Assembly: GCA_009733575.1 (NCBI GenBank)
Contig: ML769387.1
Span: 784,636-848,635, forward strand
DNA length: 64,000 bases
Origin: Gymnopus androsaceus JB14
Taxonomy: Eukaryota > Basidiomycota > Agaricomycetes > Agaricales > Omphalotaceae
Reading direction: 5' to 3'
Shown: in pieces, positions 13,665 to 24,825 of the stretch
Position numbering within the stretch: position 1 is the stretch's first letter
How the letters are laid out: every line of letters starts with the position of its first letter
Program-made: the position numbers and the translations under genes
Notes under the pieces: model-generated
What the model saw: the letters and a program-made list of their open reading frames with translations, nothing else
What the model was told of the DNA's origin: nothing
Databases searched by the model: none

Positions 13665-14127
13665 CAGTGTTTTCCATATACTTTGACATTGGTTGTTTTT
13701 TTTTTCAAAAATAATTATTTCATAATTCACAGCCACATAGCCATTCCCACAGCCAAAGCTGCATTTGTTTTTCACCTTCAGCGTGGCAGGCTTTTACTAC
13801 TCTACATTCTTCTTTCATTTACTTCAAACATGAGTGTACTCCTCCATATGCTCCACCACCTGGCTCTCCACCAGCTTATGAAGAACCTCTTTTGCATGAC
13901 CCATCCATGAATCTTTCAGGATTCATACCTGATGCACTTCTTCATTCCTTTTTGCAATTATTTGCTAAAGATGCATGCAGTGAACCAAATTTTGGAGGCT
14001 AAGCTTGAGATAAACAGTGCGTTTTACTGTGCACTTGAGACGGACCGTTGTGGACTGCAGCTTACAAAACAATTATTCATTTTAAATAAAATAAAATGTT
14101 TGATGCCAAGGTATACGGAAAGCACTG
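13665..14127. mobile_element. Small CAGTG-ended inverted-repeat element
   Basis: About 27 bp at the left end (CAGTGTTTTCCATATACTTT) matches the reverse complement of the right end (CAGTGCTTTCCGTATACCTT) with transitions only. CAGTG ends are typical of hAT-type elements. A clear 8-bp target duplication was not found, so the class is uncertain. The interior has short open frames but no recognisable transposase. Confidence 0.55.
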
Positions 14128-14570
14128 TAAGGAAGTCTGTTCAGTGTTCACCAAGGAAGAAGAAGAGATTGGTACAGATGATTGACACATATGTCGTGTT
14201 ATAGTTACAGTAATTAACAAAGATTGCAACTGACAGATTATGATCACAGGAATTTCATGCATCTGAAGAGCATATTGAATGGCTTGTGAGTTACAGCTCT
14301 AAATAGATTGTATCAATCCACTATTGACTGAAGTTTAACTATTTTTCTATTAATCTGACATCTTCTTCTCAAGTTCTCAACATGCATCATTGCAATCCTA
14401 GATTCCAGCAATTTCATATACATAGAAGTGATGCATGGATAGAATAAGGAGGGAGAGCAGTTGTTCATTTTGTGTCAAATTTCCAAGATAATTAACCTAT
14501 ATATAGACATGTGACTATCACGGTGACTTCAGCATGTGATCTTGACTGACTTGTAGCCAGAGGCCATGTA

Positions 14571-15262
14571 CTTGGGTGCTCGGAAAGTAACAGACCTGGT
14601 GTTTTTTTGACAATATCTCAAGAACAACTTTGAATTTCTATTAGGTCTAAGTTAGAGAGTTTATCTATAGAATATCTACAATTTTTAGATATAGGTTACA
14701 AAATATATACATGGGAATTGGCTGCTGTATGAATATTTCTTAAGAATTTCCAAAATCTGCAGCTATGAATAATTTTTTTCAAGAAAAGCCATGTTCACTA
14801 TTGGAAAGAGCGACATCAGAAAATGGGGGTTACAGCTTATTCACTAGAAAAATCATTTAATTTGACCTCTCCATTACTGCAAGAAGATGCTCTAAAAATG
14901 CCAAAAATGGTCAAAATGACCAAAATGAGCCAAAAGTTGCACATTAAACATTTGCAGCTCAGATAGTGGCATCAAATTCAATCATTTTTCTGGGAAAAAA
15001 GTTGTAACCCCCATTTTCAATGTCGCTCTTTCCAATGGTGAACATGGCTTTTCTTGAAAAAATATTCATGGCTGCAGATTTTGGAAATTCTTAAGAAATA
15101 TTCATACAGCAGCCAATTCCCATGTATATATTTTGTAACCTATATCTAAAAATTGTAGATATTCTATAGATAAACTCTCTAACTTAGACCTAATAGAAAT
15201 TCAAAGTTGTTCTTGAGATATTGTCAAAAAACACCAGGTCCGTTACTTTCCAACCACCCAAG
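14571..15262. mobile_element. Long-arm inverted-repeat (foldback-type) element
   Basis: Arms of about 290 bp (14571-14865 and 14972-15262) are near-perfect reverse complements separated by a roughly 105-bp spacer containing CCAAAAATGGTCAAAATGAC. The ends read CTTGGGTG and CACCCAAG. TA occurs directly outside both ends (14569-14570 and 15263-15264). There is no coding capacity. The transcript would fold into a long hairpin. Confidence 0.85.
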
Positions 15263-15523
15263 TATATACCAATTTCCTGTGAAAATTACCATCATATCTA
15301 ATGTCATAGTCAATCTGATCAACCTACTACTGGTTGGAGTCTTAGTTCTTACTTTTTTTTATAACCTTTGGTTATACATACGTGAACATTGAATAGAGTC
15401 CTACTACTGTACATACATTTTATCAATGCTTATGATATAATTGAAACCCGACTCTGTTGCAAATTTGACAACTATTCTAGAACTTGAATTGGAGATTGTT
15501 CGGAACAATCATACACGCGTACA

Positions 15524-18045
15524 CTAATCAGAATTTAAAGAAAGATAACATTGCGATCGAGCATCGTTTACGCCTTTCCAGCCCACTTTAAAGTATGGAA
15601 TCAGTACTAGTGCGGTGTGCCAATACCAGTACTCACCGCATCTCCAACAATCAAGAAGACTTGAGGGATCGCTGTTGAAATACGCATTAGTATCTGAGCC
15701 ATGAAGAAAGAAACAGGAATTAAATCTCACTACTTCTGCTTAATAGCCAAAAGTTGAGGATAATTATCTCCCCAGAATGTTTCTGTATAGGCAATGTCAA
15801 AGCTGGTAATCTCGGCCTATGGAGTATATATACTTACTTTCATAGTTGGGCTCGTATACGTTCGCTTCATTCTGGAAATATCATTAATAATAGAAAACAG
15901 GCAACCGAGTGCTATTTTGCTTACCATGTACGCTCCAGAGTCAGGAGCAATACTAATGAGAGTCTCGGTAAAATTGTTTGCTTCCTCAAAAGTAGCGATT
16001 TTGTCTTCATCAGTGCTGTTCCACGTGAATCCGGTGCTAACAATGAACTGAAACAGCATAATCAGGATCGAAGAAATAAAGGATCTGGAGAGTATCGATG
16101 AGACTTACATGCCATACCGCATTTTGCCACGCAGGAGTCGTACTAGTCAAATTCACCGTGGCGTTGTACAAGAAAGGTGTAGCGGCAATGATGTTGACGG
16201 AGCTCTGAGCAGCAGCCGGGAAATCAGCTAGAGCTTGCAAAAACGTGTCTCTTCCCTCCTGTGTTTCAAACACGGATGAAGGAATGAGTCGACTTGCTAG
16301 GATGCCTTCAGCTCCTACAGGCTAAGCAGTGAATCAATGTCAATGCTGGTTGACAATGGGAGAAGCTACAGAAAGCTTACCGCCCCATTAGGGATTGCAT
16401 ATTTCACGAAAAACGAGTAAAAATTAGGAAGTGTTTCGATCACCACAGTTCCGTTTTGGCTTTGTATAAATTCGGTCACGTTTTGCACTGACGTTTGGGC
16501 TTGTTCTAGCGTGAGCAGTGGATTGAGGATGATAAATTTATTCATCTGGAAAATGAAGGTTTCGCGTTTGAGCATGAGTTTACACCTGGATGAACATCTG
16601 ATAGACCTACAGCAAGATGTCCTCCCCAGCCTTGCTGTGCCCATTGAAGACCGTTATCGATAAGCAATTGGAAGAATTGGAGTCCAGTTTCGGAAGTTGA
16701 GTTGAAAGAAACCGAGACACTATCGGAAGCAGAAGTTAGCTTCTAACCAACAAGGCCATGTGGTCGCGTTTCCTTACACTTGAAGACTGATTGCTCTGGG
16801 TTCCACCAAAGAAGTAGTTTCCAAAACAACACCAAAAGTCCCTCCTCCGCCACCTCTGAGCGCCCAAAACAAATCTGAGTTGGTGTAAGCGTTGGCTGTA
16901 CGGTATTCGCCGTCGGGAGTGACGAGTTTGAATTCCAGCTGCGATGTTTTTGAGTTGGAAATAAATACGATGCAAAGTAGGCAGCGCTTACCACGCGGTC
17001 AATTCCAAGACCTAGTACTGGAGAAAGAACACTATGTCCGCCGCCCTACGGTACTATGAGCATAGTGGTGGACGGTAGGCTAGTGAGATCTACCATGATC
17101 CACCCTCCGCTAGCTCCTACTGTCCGTGCATATGCACCGACGATTGTCAAATTGTTGGAGTCGGCGAAGGCATATGCATCTACCCATGGAACTCCCGCCT
17201 AAAGGCAATCGATACACAACACTCAGTCCAAGCATTTGGTCCAATCTATGGGCGAAATACATACACCAACGGTCATCGCAGGATATGACTCCGAGCCTCC
17301 GTCGGGTACAAAGAATGCGTTGTAAGAAAGCTGTGAATAAATATTAAAATAGCGAAGAACGACGTTATCGTTGTGCAAGACGAACATGGTTTAAATTTCT
17401 GGTCTGTTAATGAAGCAGATTCAGAAGAAGAATGCATGGTGCGTATATTCTGCCACTGACCCATAATGCCAAAGATCCTATCATACTTGAGCGACCGAAA
17501 TAATCATGGCCCGAGTTCTTGATTGACAAAGGAACACCTGTGGTACCAGAGAAATTGAAGGCAATTTGGACGTCTGTGTAGTTTTGAACGTCAACCTAGA
17601 TATGGCAAGTATCGATTAATTCAAGAAGCAGTCCATGAAACATGAGCGTACATAATACGGTGCCACGCTTCCTTGTTCACAAGGAAGATCTGTCCAAGCG
17701 AGGAAATCACCGGAGGTCGCTAGAGTCGAGCGTACACTGCGAGTGGGCACTCATGCAAGATTCCCACTGCGGAGCCATGAAACTGCCGAACTGAGATGAA
17801 CGAAAAGTCTCATTGAGATAGTTATCCTCAATGATCTCGCAGCTGGCTTCAATCTGAGGTACGGATACGCCATCAAAGTCTGGAAAACAGGGAGAGGAAA
17901 TGGGTTTTGCTGTATAGAGACGTCCTCCGAGGGTTTCGTTTAGGATGGCCCAATCCAAAGATGTGGGTGCTGTGGATCGGGCAGTTTGCATGAAGAGCAC
18001 TCCAAGGGAGAGCTCGAGAAAAAAGAGATTAGAGGTAAGCTTCAT
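15524..18045 (-). CDS. Secreted FAD-linked oxidase, berberine-bridge-enzyme family
   Basis: An N-terminal signal peptide ([18 protein letters not shown]) indicates secretion, and several Asn-x-Ser/Thr sites follow. The FAD-binding 4 domain contains [11 protein letters not shown], whose His is the usual 8-alpha flavin attachment site, and then [19 protein letters not shown]. At the second flavin attachment point the usual Cys is replaced: the sequence reads VGAYARTVG. It is therefore probably linked through His only. The substrate-domain block [18 protein letters not shown] and the BBE C-terminal block are clear: PDSGAYM, then [12 protein letters not shown], then VGWKG after a last intron. About ten introns are present. 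Family members oxidise sugars, alkaloids or secondary metabolites; the substrate cannot be inferred here. Confidence 0.87.
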
Positions 18046-18156
18046 GTTGTATAGGATAGAAAATTCGGCTCAATCTATCAGGTCTAAATAGCATTCTCGT
18101 ATTCAATTCAGCAGACAAGTACGTACTCACCGTTACCGGAGAGTGGTACTTGGCCG

Positions 18157-18197
18157 TCCTTCCTCCTTCCTCCTTCCTTCCTTCCTTCCTTCCTTCT
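18157..18197. repeat. TTCC microsatellite upstream of the oxidase gene
   Basis: An imperfect then perfect TTCC/TCC run about 110 bp upstream of the minus-strand start codon. On the gene's own strand it reads as a GGAA tract. Confidence 0.8.
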
Positions 18198-19030
18198 CGC
18201 CCTTAGACCTGCCTTAGACCACCGTGACGTAGCTCATCTCCGAATAGAACTGCAGCATTATGTGATGTTGAATACTGGTTGAATACTAAACTTACGAGAT
18301 TATGCGACCACTTGACATCGATGATGTATACCGAGCTAACTTATATTTTCAAACTCCGCTAACTTATCGCTAACTTACAGTATGAATTGGCAAGTTAACT
18401 TGTCATGATAATCTAACTTATTTTACTTATAGTGTACAAAGACCCAGGAATTGGTGTACCAAATGTATTAGAAGGCTCACAGGACTCTGTACACTCTGCC
18501 CAACACTGTGGCTATCTTAATGGGTGAGCGAAGCGAACCCAATTGTTGACGGGTGCCGCCCAAACAGACACAGCCACAGCTGAGCGACGAGTGCTTTGAC
18601 CGGCCAAAGCGAGCAACCGGAGTGCGCGTGCCGGATCCAGCGCTTACCTTGCTGCTTTTGACCGTAAATCATCTCCCTACAGCATAATTCTTATCTGTTG
18701 CTCTTCAAATTTTTATTTTACACTTTTATACATGTATTCAAGAGATCTGCCTTTTTTAATTTTACAATACTTATAACAAAAGAAAAATACTCAAGACTTT
18801 TGTCAAGCAATTGTCAAGTTGTTGTCAAGTCACTGGTCAGGTCAGATTTTGTAGAATGGTACTCTTAACTGTGCTGTTTTGAAGCTAAAATTCATAGCAC
18901 TTAATGCCCCCATGGAACATGATCTGATTCAATTATTGTAACATGTCACAAACACTTGTGAACAACTTGTCAACATGAGATTGAAAAATCTCAACCGATT
19001 TTCAACTTTCCAAGATACTTAGATAGTAAT
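18198..19030. other. Intergenic, no gene seen
   Basis: AT-rich, with a GC-richer block at about 18520-18650 that has no open frame of note. TTGTCAAG-type motifs recur at 18800-18840. Confidence 0.4.
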
Positions 19031-19669
19031 AAGGGTAGTCAGACAGTCGATTCTGGGTCGATTCACGGAGTCGATTCAGAAGTCGATTCAGGATCAAGAA
19101 TCGACAGTCGATTCAGTCGATTCAGGTGAATCGTTGTCCCGGCTCAGAAGCTGGGACAACCATCAAAATCGAGTGTCGATTCTCTACATACTACAGTTTA
19201 CTTACTAAATAAACTTTATTTTGTACTCATCTTATCCTCACAACCATGTCCGATGATCTGTGACTATCTGATGTTGAATCAGACTCGGAAGATGAGGAAA
19301 TATGAAATATGTGGTATATCCTGCAAATCAGCGCCCTCAGGGATAGGAAGGAGTGTCACGTATAAAGGCCTGTGAGTGCCCTAGCTCCAGCAGTTCATTT
19401 TCTGTCTGCTGATTGAATTTTTTGTCATTTTCTATGCATCCTCCAGAACCTAACATGGTCCCGAATCGCGCACATAGCATCCTGCTGTTGGGGTGTAAAC
19501 TGGGGTATTGCAAACTAGTAAGAATTGAGTGCAAAATCGAGTGGTAAAATTTCAAGGTCAAAAGGGTGGTCAATTTGATCCGTCGATTCTAGTTACAATA
19601 CAACTTCTGAATCGACTTCTGAATCGACTCCGTGAATCGACCCAGAATCGACTATCTGACTACCCTTAA
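19031..19669. mobile_element. TIR element with TCGATTC motif arrays
   Basis: Inverted ends of about 60 bp begin AAGGGTAGTCAGA and continue with repeated TCGATTC units (CTGGG, CACGG and CAGAAG spacers). The right end (about 19605-19669) is the near-exact reverse complement of the left (19031-19095). An AAT triplet borders both sides and may be the target duplication. A 78-codon minus-strand open stretch lies inside (19337-19573); it has no recognised domain and may be a fragment of a lost transposase. Confidence 0.6.
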
Positions 19670-19672
19670 TGT

Positions 19673-21708
19673 TGTTAACGGATGGTGCCCAAGCGCCCAT
19701 GCCGACGTAGTTCGATTGAGCAGTTACTTACTAAACCTGGGTCGGAGCAACGACCCCTTTATCACTCGTTGCTCCGAACCAGGTACGATGATACGCCGAT
19801 TTTTCGGCTAAGGCTAGAACTGCGCAGAACCAATAATCCTAGGTTCTGTTAGTAACAAAACACGGTCAATAAGAGAACTATAGTGAGCCCGAGCTGATAG
19901 TTAAAATCTACCGAGGACCTATTCTACCCAAGAGGTTGCAGAGTAACGGTACGCGCAATGGTACCATACTTAACTTTGTGAATGCGCCTCGATCAAAGTC
20001 CTATGCGCGGTATGGTGTAGCGAGGCAAGCTTGTTGGATAACAAGTTGCTGACCGAGGCAGATAAACGAGCCCACATACCAGTTATACTAGGCTAGGTCA
20101 TCGAAGGATATACCCAAGGGATCGAAGTCTTAACGAGGCATCGCTTCCGCGATCAGCTCACCGAGGAGTCTAAACGACACTCAAGTTTATTAAACAAAGC
20201 AAGGTGGACCGAGATGGGGAAGTACCCTAACGGGTGCCCTCAAAGTTGACGCTCGCTGGAAAGCGCCCAGGCATATAGCCGCGGCAGTCCAACGCGGCCA
20301 CATGACCCACTTGCTGTAGCTACTTCTAGAACACGGAAGGACCAAGGAGTATTTCTATCCGAGGCTCAGCGTTTTACCGAGATCCATATGCTACCAGGCA
20401 TCTAGACTCGAGACCACACGGAACTAGAGATAATAACCAGTCTCCCATTGGCAAGGAAAAACATAGAAATACCTCCGAGGGCTGTTCTGCTAAAGGAACT
20501 GGCAAGCCTTGTAAAAAGGCAAATGACTCGAGTCGATTCGGACCAAAATCCCAAAAGTCGACCCAATCGAGGAAGACAAACGAACAAGGCAGGAAAACGT
20601 CGAAGCAAAACCATAGTATACACGCATATATGGACATTATTTATCTTTTCTATTTTACTTACTCTGTTTCATCCTATCTCGCTCAGTTTCTCTCATTTTC
20701 CTATTTTCATATATCTCGCTCAGTATATAAGGGTAGCTATTCTATCTCGGAATAACAAGTTAGACTTGATACCTGAAACGCAGTTCTATCTTAGGACCTG
20801 TAGTGATTCGTACACGCTCAGACGCGTCTGCATCGTCCTCTACAACCTTTTAAACGGGTGGCCTTCTTGTAACCTCGATAATACTGAGGCTGTTCATTCT
20901 ACTTCCCGGCTATTAAGTCGAGCATTCCTGGTTTTCATCTCGAAGAGAGGTCACATCAGTCTTAGGACCGCAGGTGGAGCCTAACGTGCACACCTCGACG
21001 AGCCCGTTGTTGATTAGGAAAGGTCTTGGACCCAACTGTCGGCTTGGTCTAGTTTTAGGGAGGAAGCTTCTCGGAGTGTTACCTAGCTTTACCAACAGAT
21101 TCTACCCCTTGCCCGCTCTTCGCTGAGTGTGTTAAAAACGCCTACTCGAGTGACTTGCGCGGTGGTCGTATAAGCTTGTTAGGTAACTCGCGGGAATCCC
21201 TGAGAGTTGGAGTATCATTGCGCGGCGACGTAAAGGCTCCTGAGATACGCAAAGTCATTTGTTGAGTCGGCGTACTTGACCCGTGCTTTGGTGTTTCACC
21301 GCGGATACGCAAAGTCGTTTGTTGAGTCGGCGTACTTGACCCGTGCTTTGGTGTTTGCTTTCCCCTCGATTAGTTCAGCGCGTCGTCGTACGTTAGTTGG
21401 CTTTTCAAAACCTCCCTCCAAATATAAAACCTTGTTCATTGCGCACTATCTGTGTCAACTGTCAAGTGCTTTTCTCTTCGAATCAATTAGTAGTCGAGGG
21501 AACCTTTGACAACCTCCTTCCTCGCATTAAATTAAACCTTTTGGATTATATCTGATTGGGGTGATTGTTGTTTGGTTGGTTTTCATACCCAGCACATATC
21601 TAACTCATCAACGATACCCTTTGAACTTAAATCCTTGTATAACTTATCACTCATTGCTCCGAACCAGTTAATCTAAATAAACCTTGTTGAATCACACTAC
21701 CGTTAACA
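19673..21708 (+). repeat. Copia 5' LTR, interrupted
   Basis: Two LTR parts, 19673-19788 and 21611-21708, together match the 210-bp 3' LTR. The gap is the 19789-21610 insertion. The LTR contains an internal direct repeat (TATCACTCGTTGCTCCGAAC in the consensus). Confidence 0.9.
19789..21610. mobile_element. Solo-LTR-like insertion inside the copia 5' LTR
   Basis: The 1,822-bp insert starts TGATACGCCG and ends CTCATCA, giving TG...CA ends with a TGAT/ATCA inverted repeat. The 4-bp sequence ACGA lies on both sides (19785-19788 and 21611-21614). A TATATAA box lies at 20724-20730. No retroviral-type domain is present, so a solo LTR of a gypsy-like element is the best reading; a non-autonomous element is possible. 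A 53-bp segment is repeated in tandem with a 60-bp period at 21244-21296 and 21304-21356. Confidence 0.7.
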
Positions 21709-21720
21709 GGTTATGGGCCC
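21709..21720 (+). promoter_or_regulatory. Primer binding site of the copia element
   Basis: GGTTATGGGCCC directly follows the 5' LTR. Its complement contains the CAT anticodon with GGGCC and AACC flanks, as in the initiator tRNA-Met anticodon stem-loop. This is the half-tRNA priming known for copia elements. Confidence 0.75.
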
Positions 21721-21831
21721 CATGCTCTGAAATTCTGCGCACACACACATATCGTATATCGAGCTCATCAGACATTCCAAACCTAGTAAACATTACAAAG
21801 ATACAACTCGTCTAAACTCCCCTCATCAACT

Positions 21832-23204
21832 ATGACCGAAATCACAGATGATTCCAAGAAAGGAAACTGGAGGAAAATCTTGCTTACCCCTATAAAAGAA
21901 AACGAGGATGGTTCCAACAACTACAACGAATTCCATAGGAAATCCGAGCTTGAACTCAATGCCACAGACTACTGGAAATATATAGATGGGCCGGACTACA
22001 AGCCACCAGTAATTCCCGCTCTCAAGACAAGCACGGAAGTCGATGTTCTTGTAGAAGGTACTTGGGTAAAAGGGAAAACTCGTGGTAACGAAGCGGCAGT
22101 TGCATTAGCCAAAGCAGCAGCCAAGACGTGGCTCGATGGCGACAAGAAAGCTCTCGCCGTTATCGTCAAAGCCGTCCCGACTCAGAAACTTTACGTTGTG
22201 GACAACTACAAATCAGCTCATTCAGCATGGTTCGCTTTGAAGAACGAATACGAACCGACAAACTCCCTAGCTGCCATATCCCTTAAACAACAAATCATCG
22301 GCAACTCCTGCAGAGACGCTGATGACCCTGCATCATGGTTAACCACCATGATTCAACTCTATAGTTGACTCCGAGATGCGGACCCTCTTCTAATGCCTGA
22401 CTGCAATTTGTGAAGCACCTAGCGATGCTAATGACTAGCAACAAAGACTGGCGCTATTGTCGAGATCACCTTCGCAGAAGATGAAAGAGGCCGAAGCAGC
22501 AGGTACTCCTTATAGTTCAAGGCAGGTCGTGCAACATCTTCGTGAAGAGGAAATCCACAAAGGGATATCTGCATTGACAATTTCAGTCAACGTGATCCTC
22601 GCTGGAAAGAGAGGAAAACATACCGACAATCCTTTACCCGGCGCCTACTTGGCTAACTCCTCTCCTTCGTCAAGTCGACAACAACACCAAGCCCGAAGGA
22701 CAGATCGCAAACCAAACTGTACCCGGGAGCGAATGAAAAGAAGAAGATTTGTGGTAACAATTTTGCGGTTACCCAGTGGGACACACGATAGACGAGTGTT
22801 TTGCTTACAACGGCGGAAGCGCAGGAAAGTATCCTGAATGGTACAAGGGATTGAGGAGAATCCACCTCTCCCCAGATACAAGGGCAGCAGATCGAAGAAA
22901 GGAAATGTTGAAGAAAGTAGGTGCAAGTGCAAAGATGGCCGAACCAGAGGATGAAGCTGGAGACCCGAGTCGAGACGCTGCATTAGCCAGCTATGGCCAA
23001 GTTTCAGATGAAGAGTCAAACAGCCTCTTGAACAGAATCAACGGTGCATTTGCGTTCTTGACGGACGGTTTTATGGAAGAAGTTGAACCTGTGGATTCGT
23101 CACAAAAGATCACGGTAAATGCTAGCGCTCTAAACCTAAACGAACCACAGGAGAACACAATCAACCATGATACTGGAGCGACACGCCACATCTTCCGGGA
23201 CTAA
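21832..23204 (+). pseudogene. Copia gag, zinc knuckle and protease region, broken
   Basis: Gag opens at 21832 and is stopped by TGA at 22366-22368. Translation of what follows still resembles gag (LRDADPLLMPDCNL, then HLAMLMTSNKDWRYCRDHLR) but with stops and frame changes. After a shift near 22760 the zinc knuckle core CGYPVGHTIDECFAY is readable. The aspartic protease motif reads HDTGATRHIF near 23167-23196; DTGA replaces the common DSGA. A TAA follows at 23202-23204. No intact Gag-Pro can be made from this copy. Confidence 0.85.
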
Positions 23205-23674
23205 AGGTATTTCCACGACTACATCCTACTGGACGAACCCCTGAAGGTCCACAGATTCGGTTCCAAGCTCTCGGCGGTCGCTGTCAGAAAAGGAACGATA
23301 ATATTACAGTCGAAGATTGGGAACTCGTACCGAAATTTCTCCCTCTCCAACGTGTTACACATTCCCTCTGCGCGTTGCAACCTGATATCCGGCTCCAGAC
23401 TCGACCAGAAGGGTGTTAGTACGAGGACAGGGAACGGAAGATCACATACCTCAACAAGCATAACACGTGTTTCGCGATTGGGTCCATCGTACGAGATCTT
23501 TACAAGATGGACGTAACGCCTGTCAAATCCCCTGAACTCCGATCCGAGGAACTCCTCGTCATCCCCGCAATCAGAAGCCTCGGTCATTGCGTCCATGGTT
23601 CCGGACATCACGAGATTATTCAATCCCGGTACGGAGTCCGCAAAAAATAAACGGTTGGGTTTTACCACCGTCTA

Positions 23675-24559
23675 ATGGGGCACTTGGACGTTAAAGGCCT
23701 CTCGCGAGCAACTACAGGCCTACCCATAGACACGGTCGAGGTCAAGAACTGCCGTATCTGTGCGCTCGCAAACATTAAACGCCTCCCTTTTCCCAAACGG
23801 TCAAATACACGCGCTGACCGCCCTCTTTTTCGCATACACTCTGATATTTGCGGCCGTCTACCACTCGGCTATGGTAATTTTCGCTATTTCATCATCTTTA
23901 TAGATGATTATTCCCGCTACATCTGGATCTTCTTCTTGAAGACCAGAGATGAAGCAATTACTTGCTTTGACGAGTTCCGCCTGGCAGCGGAACGTTACCT
24001 CGGATACCCCGTCGTTTTCCTTCGTGTCGACAACGCACCTGAACTGGTGTCCGGTGCTTTCGAATCTTACTGCAAGAAAGTCGGTATTTCCTACGAGAGA
24101 CCTGTGCCTGGCGCACACGAACAGAATGGCGTCGCTGAGCGGACAATCCAAACTATCGAGCACATGATTCGTGCTATGTTAGTCGATGGTAATCTCGCAT
24201 ACTGGTTTTGGCCGTTCGCAGCCCTTTCTGGAGTCCACGTAAAGAATCGTGTCCCTCACTCAGCCATTTCCGACAAGACCAAAACTCCTTTCGAATGTAT
24301 CACTCAACGTCGCGCGGACCTCTCCCACTTATGTCCTTTTGGTGCGCTTGTCACTGCAAGGAAGCCAAACGCGGAGAAACAACCTAAGATCCACGAGCGT
24401 GGAGAAGAAGGTCGATTTCTTGGATACGCAAAGGACTCAAAGGGGTACCTCATCTATTTCCCAAAGTCATCGCTCAGTCCTCACCCGCCGCGATGTCGTG
24501 TTCCACGGGTTCCCCGTCTCACTTCCCTCATTACCTCCTTCAGAACTACTGTGGGATGA
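23675..24559 (+). pseudogene. Copia integrase domain
   Basis: The GAG-pre-integrase zinc region (MGHLDVKGLSRAT, then CRICALANIKRLPF) precedes the rve core. The catalytic triad is readable as D in RIHSDICGRL, D in LRVDNAPELV and E in NGVAERTIQTIEHM. Sequence upstream (23205-23670) is frame-broken. A one-base shift near 24475 moves the following VLTRRDVVFHGFP block into another frame. Confidence 0.9.
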
Positions 24560-24652
24560 CCTCCCTGTAGACGTCGACCACCGTTTAGACAACGCTGAAC
24601 GAGGTGGCGAGCATTTTACACACCCTGACCCGTCTGAACTAGACGATGAAAC

Positions 24653-24710
24653 GTGAGTAATTACTCCGTTGGACAATAAATCATATCAAACTAAACCTAC
24701 ATACCCGTAG
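24653..24710 (+). other. Intron 1 within the copia pol gene
   Basis: 58 nt, GTGAGT...CGTAG, phase 2. Removing it joins ELDDE to NPLTGDEN in frame. It contains an in-frame TAA if retained. Confidence 0.75.
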
Positions 24711-24770
24711 AAACCCGCTAACTGGCGATGAAAACACATTGAACGCTCCACACGGTGGTAACATGGATGT

Positions 24771-24825
24771 GTAAGTGACAATCCTTTAATATGATTGGAT
24801 TTTTTAAATAAACCTGCGACTGCAG
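24771..24825 (+). other. Intron 2 within the copia pol gene
   Basis: 55 nt, GTAAGT...CTGCAG, phase 2. Removal joins NMDV to DIDNEDVEM and restores the reverse-transcriptase frame exactly. Confidence 0.75.

Noticed and set aside
13932..14204. 90-codon open stretch as a transposase gene
   Set aside because: It overlaps the right end of the CAGTG element, has no recognised domain and has composition like surrounding AT-rich DNA.
19031..19140. Regularly spaced TCGATTC units resembling a CRISPR-like array
   Set aside because: The units are too short, the spacers too small and repetitive, and the array is mirrored at the other end of a TIR element in a eukaryotic genome.
20448..20984. 178-codon open stretch inside the LTR-like insert as a protein gene
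   Set aside because: It lies across the TATA box of a long terminal repeat and has low-complexity content without any domain.
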